From Lachnospiraceae bacterium (GTDB taxonomy: Bacteria; Bacillota; Clostridia; Lachnospirales; Lachnospiraceae): 64,000 bases of DNA. Of this stretch, positions 63,204 to 64,000 are shown in pieces. The translations under genes and the position numbers were made by a program. The stretch spans positions 41,818 through 105,817 of the forward strand of contig JAFLSX010000002.1 of the NCBI GenBank assembly GCA_022510705.1, written 5' to 3'. Position 1 is the first letter of the stretch; each line of letters begins with the position of its first letter. The notes under the pieces are model-generated. The model saw only the letters and a program-made list of their open reading frames with translations, made no database searches and was not told the origin of the DNA.

Positions 63204-64000
63204 ATGAATTACAGAGAACTTTTAAAAGATAAAAAGAGAATTGTGGTGAAGATTGGTTCCTCCTCCCTGCAGCATCCCCAAACGGGAGATCTGGATTATA
63301 TCAAGTTGGAAAAACTGGTCAGGGAGCTTTGTGATATCCGCAATCAGGGTAAGGATGTGGTATTGGTGACTTCCGGCGCTATTGCAGTAGGAAAAAAGGC
63401 GGTCAATCCCTACTCGGAGCATGAGGGAAAGCCGGTGACTGATTTAGCCTTTAAGCAAGCTTGTGCAGCAGTTGGGCAGGCCAGACTGATGATGACTTAT
63501 CAGAAGCTCTTTGCGGAATACAATCAGATCGTGGCACAGATTTTGATGACAAAAAACACCGTGGTGGATGATATGAACCGCTTCAATGCCCACAATACTT
63601 TTACGGAACTGTTAAAGATGGGCATTATCCCCATTGTCAATGAAAACGATACCATTGCCAGCTATGAAATCAACTATGAGAAGGACAGTGATACCTTGAT
63701 CGGAGATAACGATACGCTTTCTGCTATCGTGGCAGCTTTGGTAGAAGCAGATTTACTGATCCTGCTTTCAGATATTGATGGCCTTTATACCGATGATCCC
63801 CGTCAGAATCCAAACGCCAAATTCATATCCGAGGTAGAGGAACTGACGGAGGAATATCTGAATATGGCTAAGGCAAGTACGGGAAGCAATGTGGGTACCG
63901 GAGGCATGAATACAAAGATGGTAGCGGCCAGAATTGCCACGAGCGTCGGTGCAGACATGGTCATTGCAAACAGCCGGGATGTAGGCATCTTACATAGGAT
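63204..64000 (+). CDS. proB: Glutamate 5-kinase (C-terminus cut by window)
   Basis: First enzyme of proline synthesis, phosphorylating glutamate. About 265 residues are in the window. N-terminal VVKIGSSSL, VTSGAIAVGKKA, INPIVNENDTIA-like text (IPIVNENDTIAS), SDIDGLYTDDPR and GTGGMNTKMVAARIA define the amino-acid kinase domain. The frame runs off the right edge; a PUA domain, if present, would lie outside. AAAGG sits 9 nt before the ATG, and it has its own promoter. Proline synthesis here would draw on the glutamate made through the citrate operon. Confidence 0.95.
   Translation, partial: MNYRELLKDKKRIVVKIGSSSLQHPQTGDLDYIKLEKLVRELCDIRNQGKDVVLVTSGAIAVGKKAVNPYSEHEGKPVTDLAFKQACAAVGQARLMMTYQKLFAEYNQIVAQILMTKNTVVDDMNRFNAHNTFTELLKMGIIPIVNENDTIASYEINYEKDSDTLIGDNDTLSAIVAALVEADLLILLSDIDGLYTDDPRQNPNAKFISEVEELTEEYLNMAKASTGSNVGTGGMNTKMVAARIATSVGADMVIANSRDVGILHR

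Noticed and set aside
1-64000. CRISPR arrays, tRNA/rRNA genes, prophage or insertion sequences
   Set aside because: No direct-repeat/spacer pattern, cloverleaf-like gene, integrase or transposase was found anywhere in the window.

Overview
The window reads as chromosome of a low-to-moderate-GC, Gram-positive, endospore-forming anaerobe of the Clostridia, most likely a Lachnospiraceae member. The evidence is: a T-box leader before leuS, an autoregulated rex, a probable Re-type citrate synthase beside NADP isocitrate dehydrogenase, NfnAB-type electron-bifurcating subunits, Fhs/FolD one-carbon genes, sporulation genes (yqfC, yqfD, a spoVB-like flippase, spoIIIE-type ftsK), a sortase with (S)PxTG surface proteins, and a small Gly/Asn/Cys-rich protein of a type common in this family. 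No phage, insertion sequence, CRISPR array, rRNA or tRNA was seen. Genes are densely packed, and only one gap exceeds 300 bases (3888-4230, filled by the leuS promoter and T-box).

Layout. 1-7.8 kb: end of an unknown gene, prephenate dehydrogenase (minus), an EF-G-like GTPase with a small membrane protein, T-box-leuS, then three small minus-strand genes (a conserved hypothetical pair and a Cys/Asn-rich protein with a possible sigma-K promoter). 7.8-17.7 kb: a surface module of a class B sortase, two very large BspA-type leucine-rich-repeat proteins ending in SPKTG and SPDTG anchors, and a subtilisin-like protease without a signal peptide. 17.7-21.3 kb: Re-citrate synthase / GntR-FCD regulator / isocitrate dehydrogenase, driven by a consensus promoter covered by a 34-bp near-perfect palindrome. 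21.3-29 kb: ABC-F ATPase (minus), rex, a coiled-coil protein, NAD(P)HX repair enzyme, alanine racemase, a MazF-type toxin with no antitoxin beside it, and a YebC protein.

28.7-43.4 kb: a GT2 glycosyltransferase with a polytopic membrane partner, TepA-like protease and SpoIIIE/FtsK, Fhs-FolD, NfnA-NfnB, RlmH, and three zinc-ribbon membrane proteins scattered among them. 43.4-49.2 kb: a CAP-domain protein (minus), lgt, and an ABC exporter pair whose FtsX-type permease carries a very long coiled-coil ectodomain. 49.3-51.7 kb: a PadR-controlled envelope module (VanZ-like, PadR, and a protein that joins an N-terminal permease-prefix/HAAS-like domain to a SEDS-like membrane core), preceded by a consensus promoter embedded in a perfect 46-bp inverted repeat. 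51.8-64 kb: YbaK-type deacylase, pyrimidine nucleoside phosphorylase, then yqfC-yqfD-phoH-degenerate pgpH-ybeY, a SpoVB-like flippase, a BofC-like protein, two flavoproteins and the start of proB.

The strongest leads are the PadR/SEDS-like module, the GntR-controlled citrate-to-2-oxoglutarate operon and the sortase/LRR/protease locus. All function calls are by motif and family recognition from the sequence alone; no database search was run.
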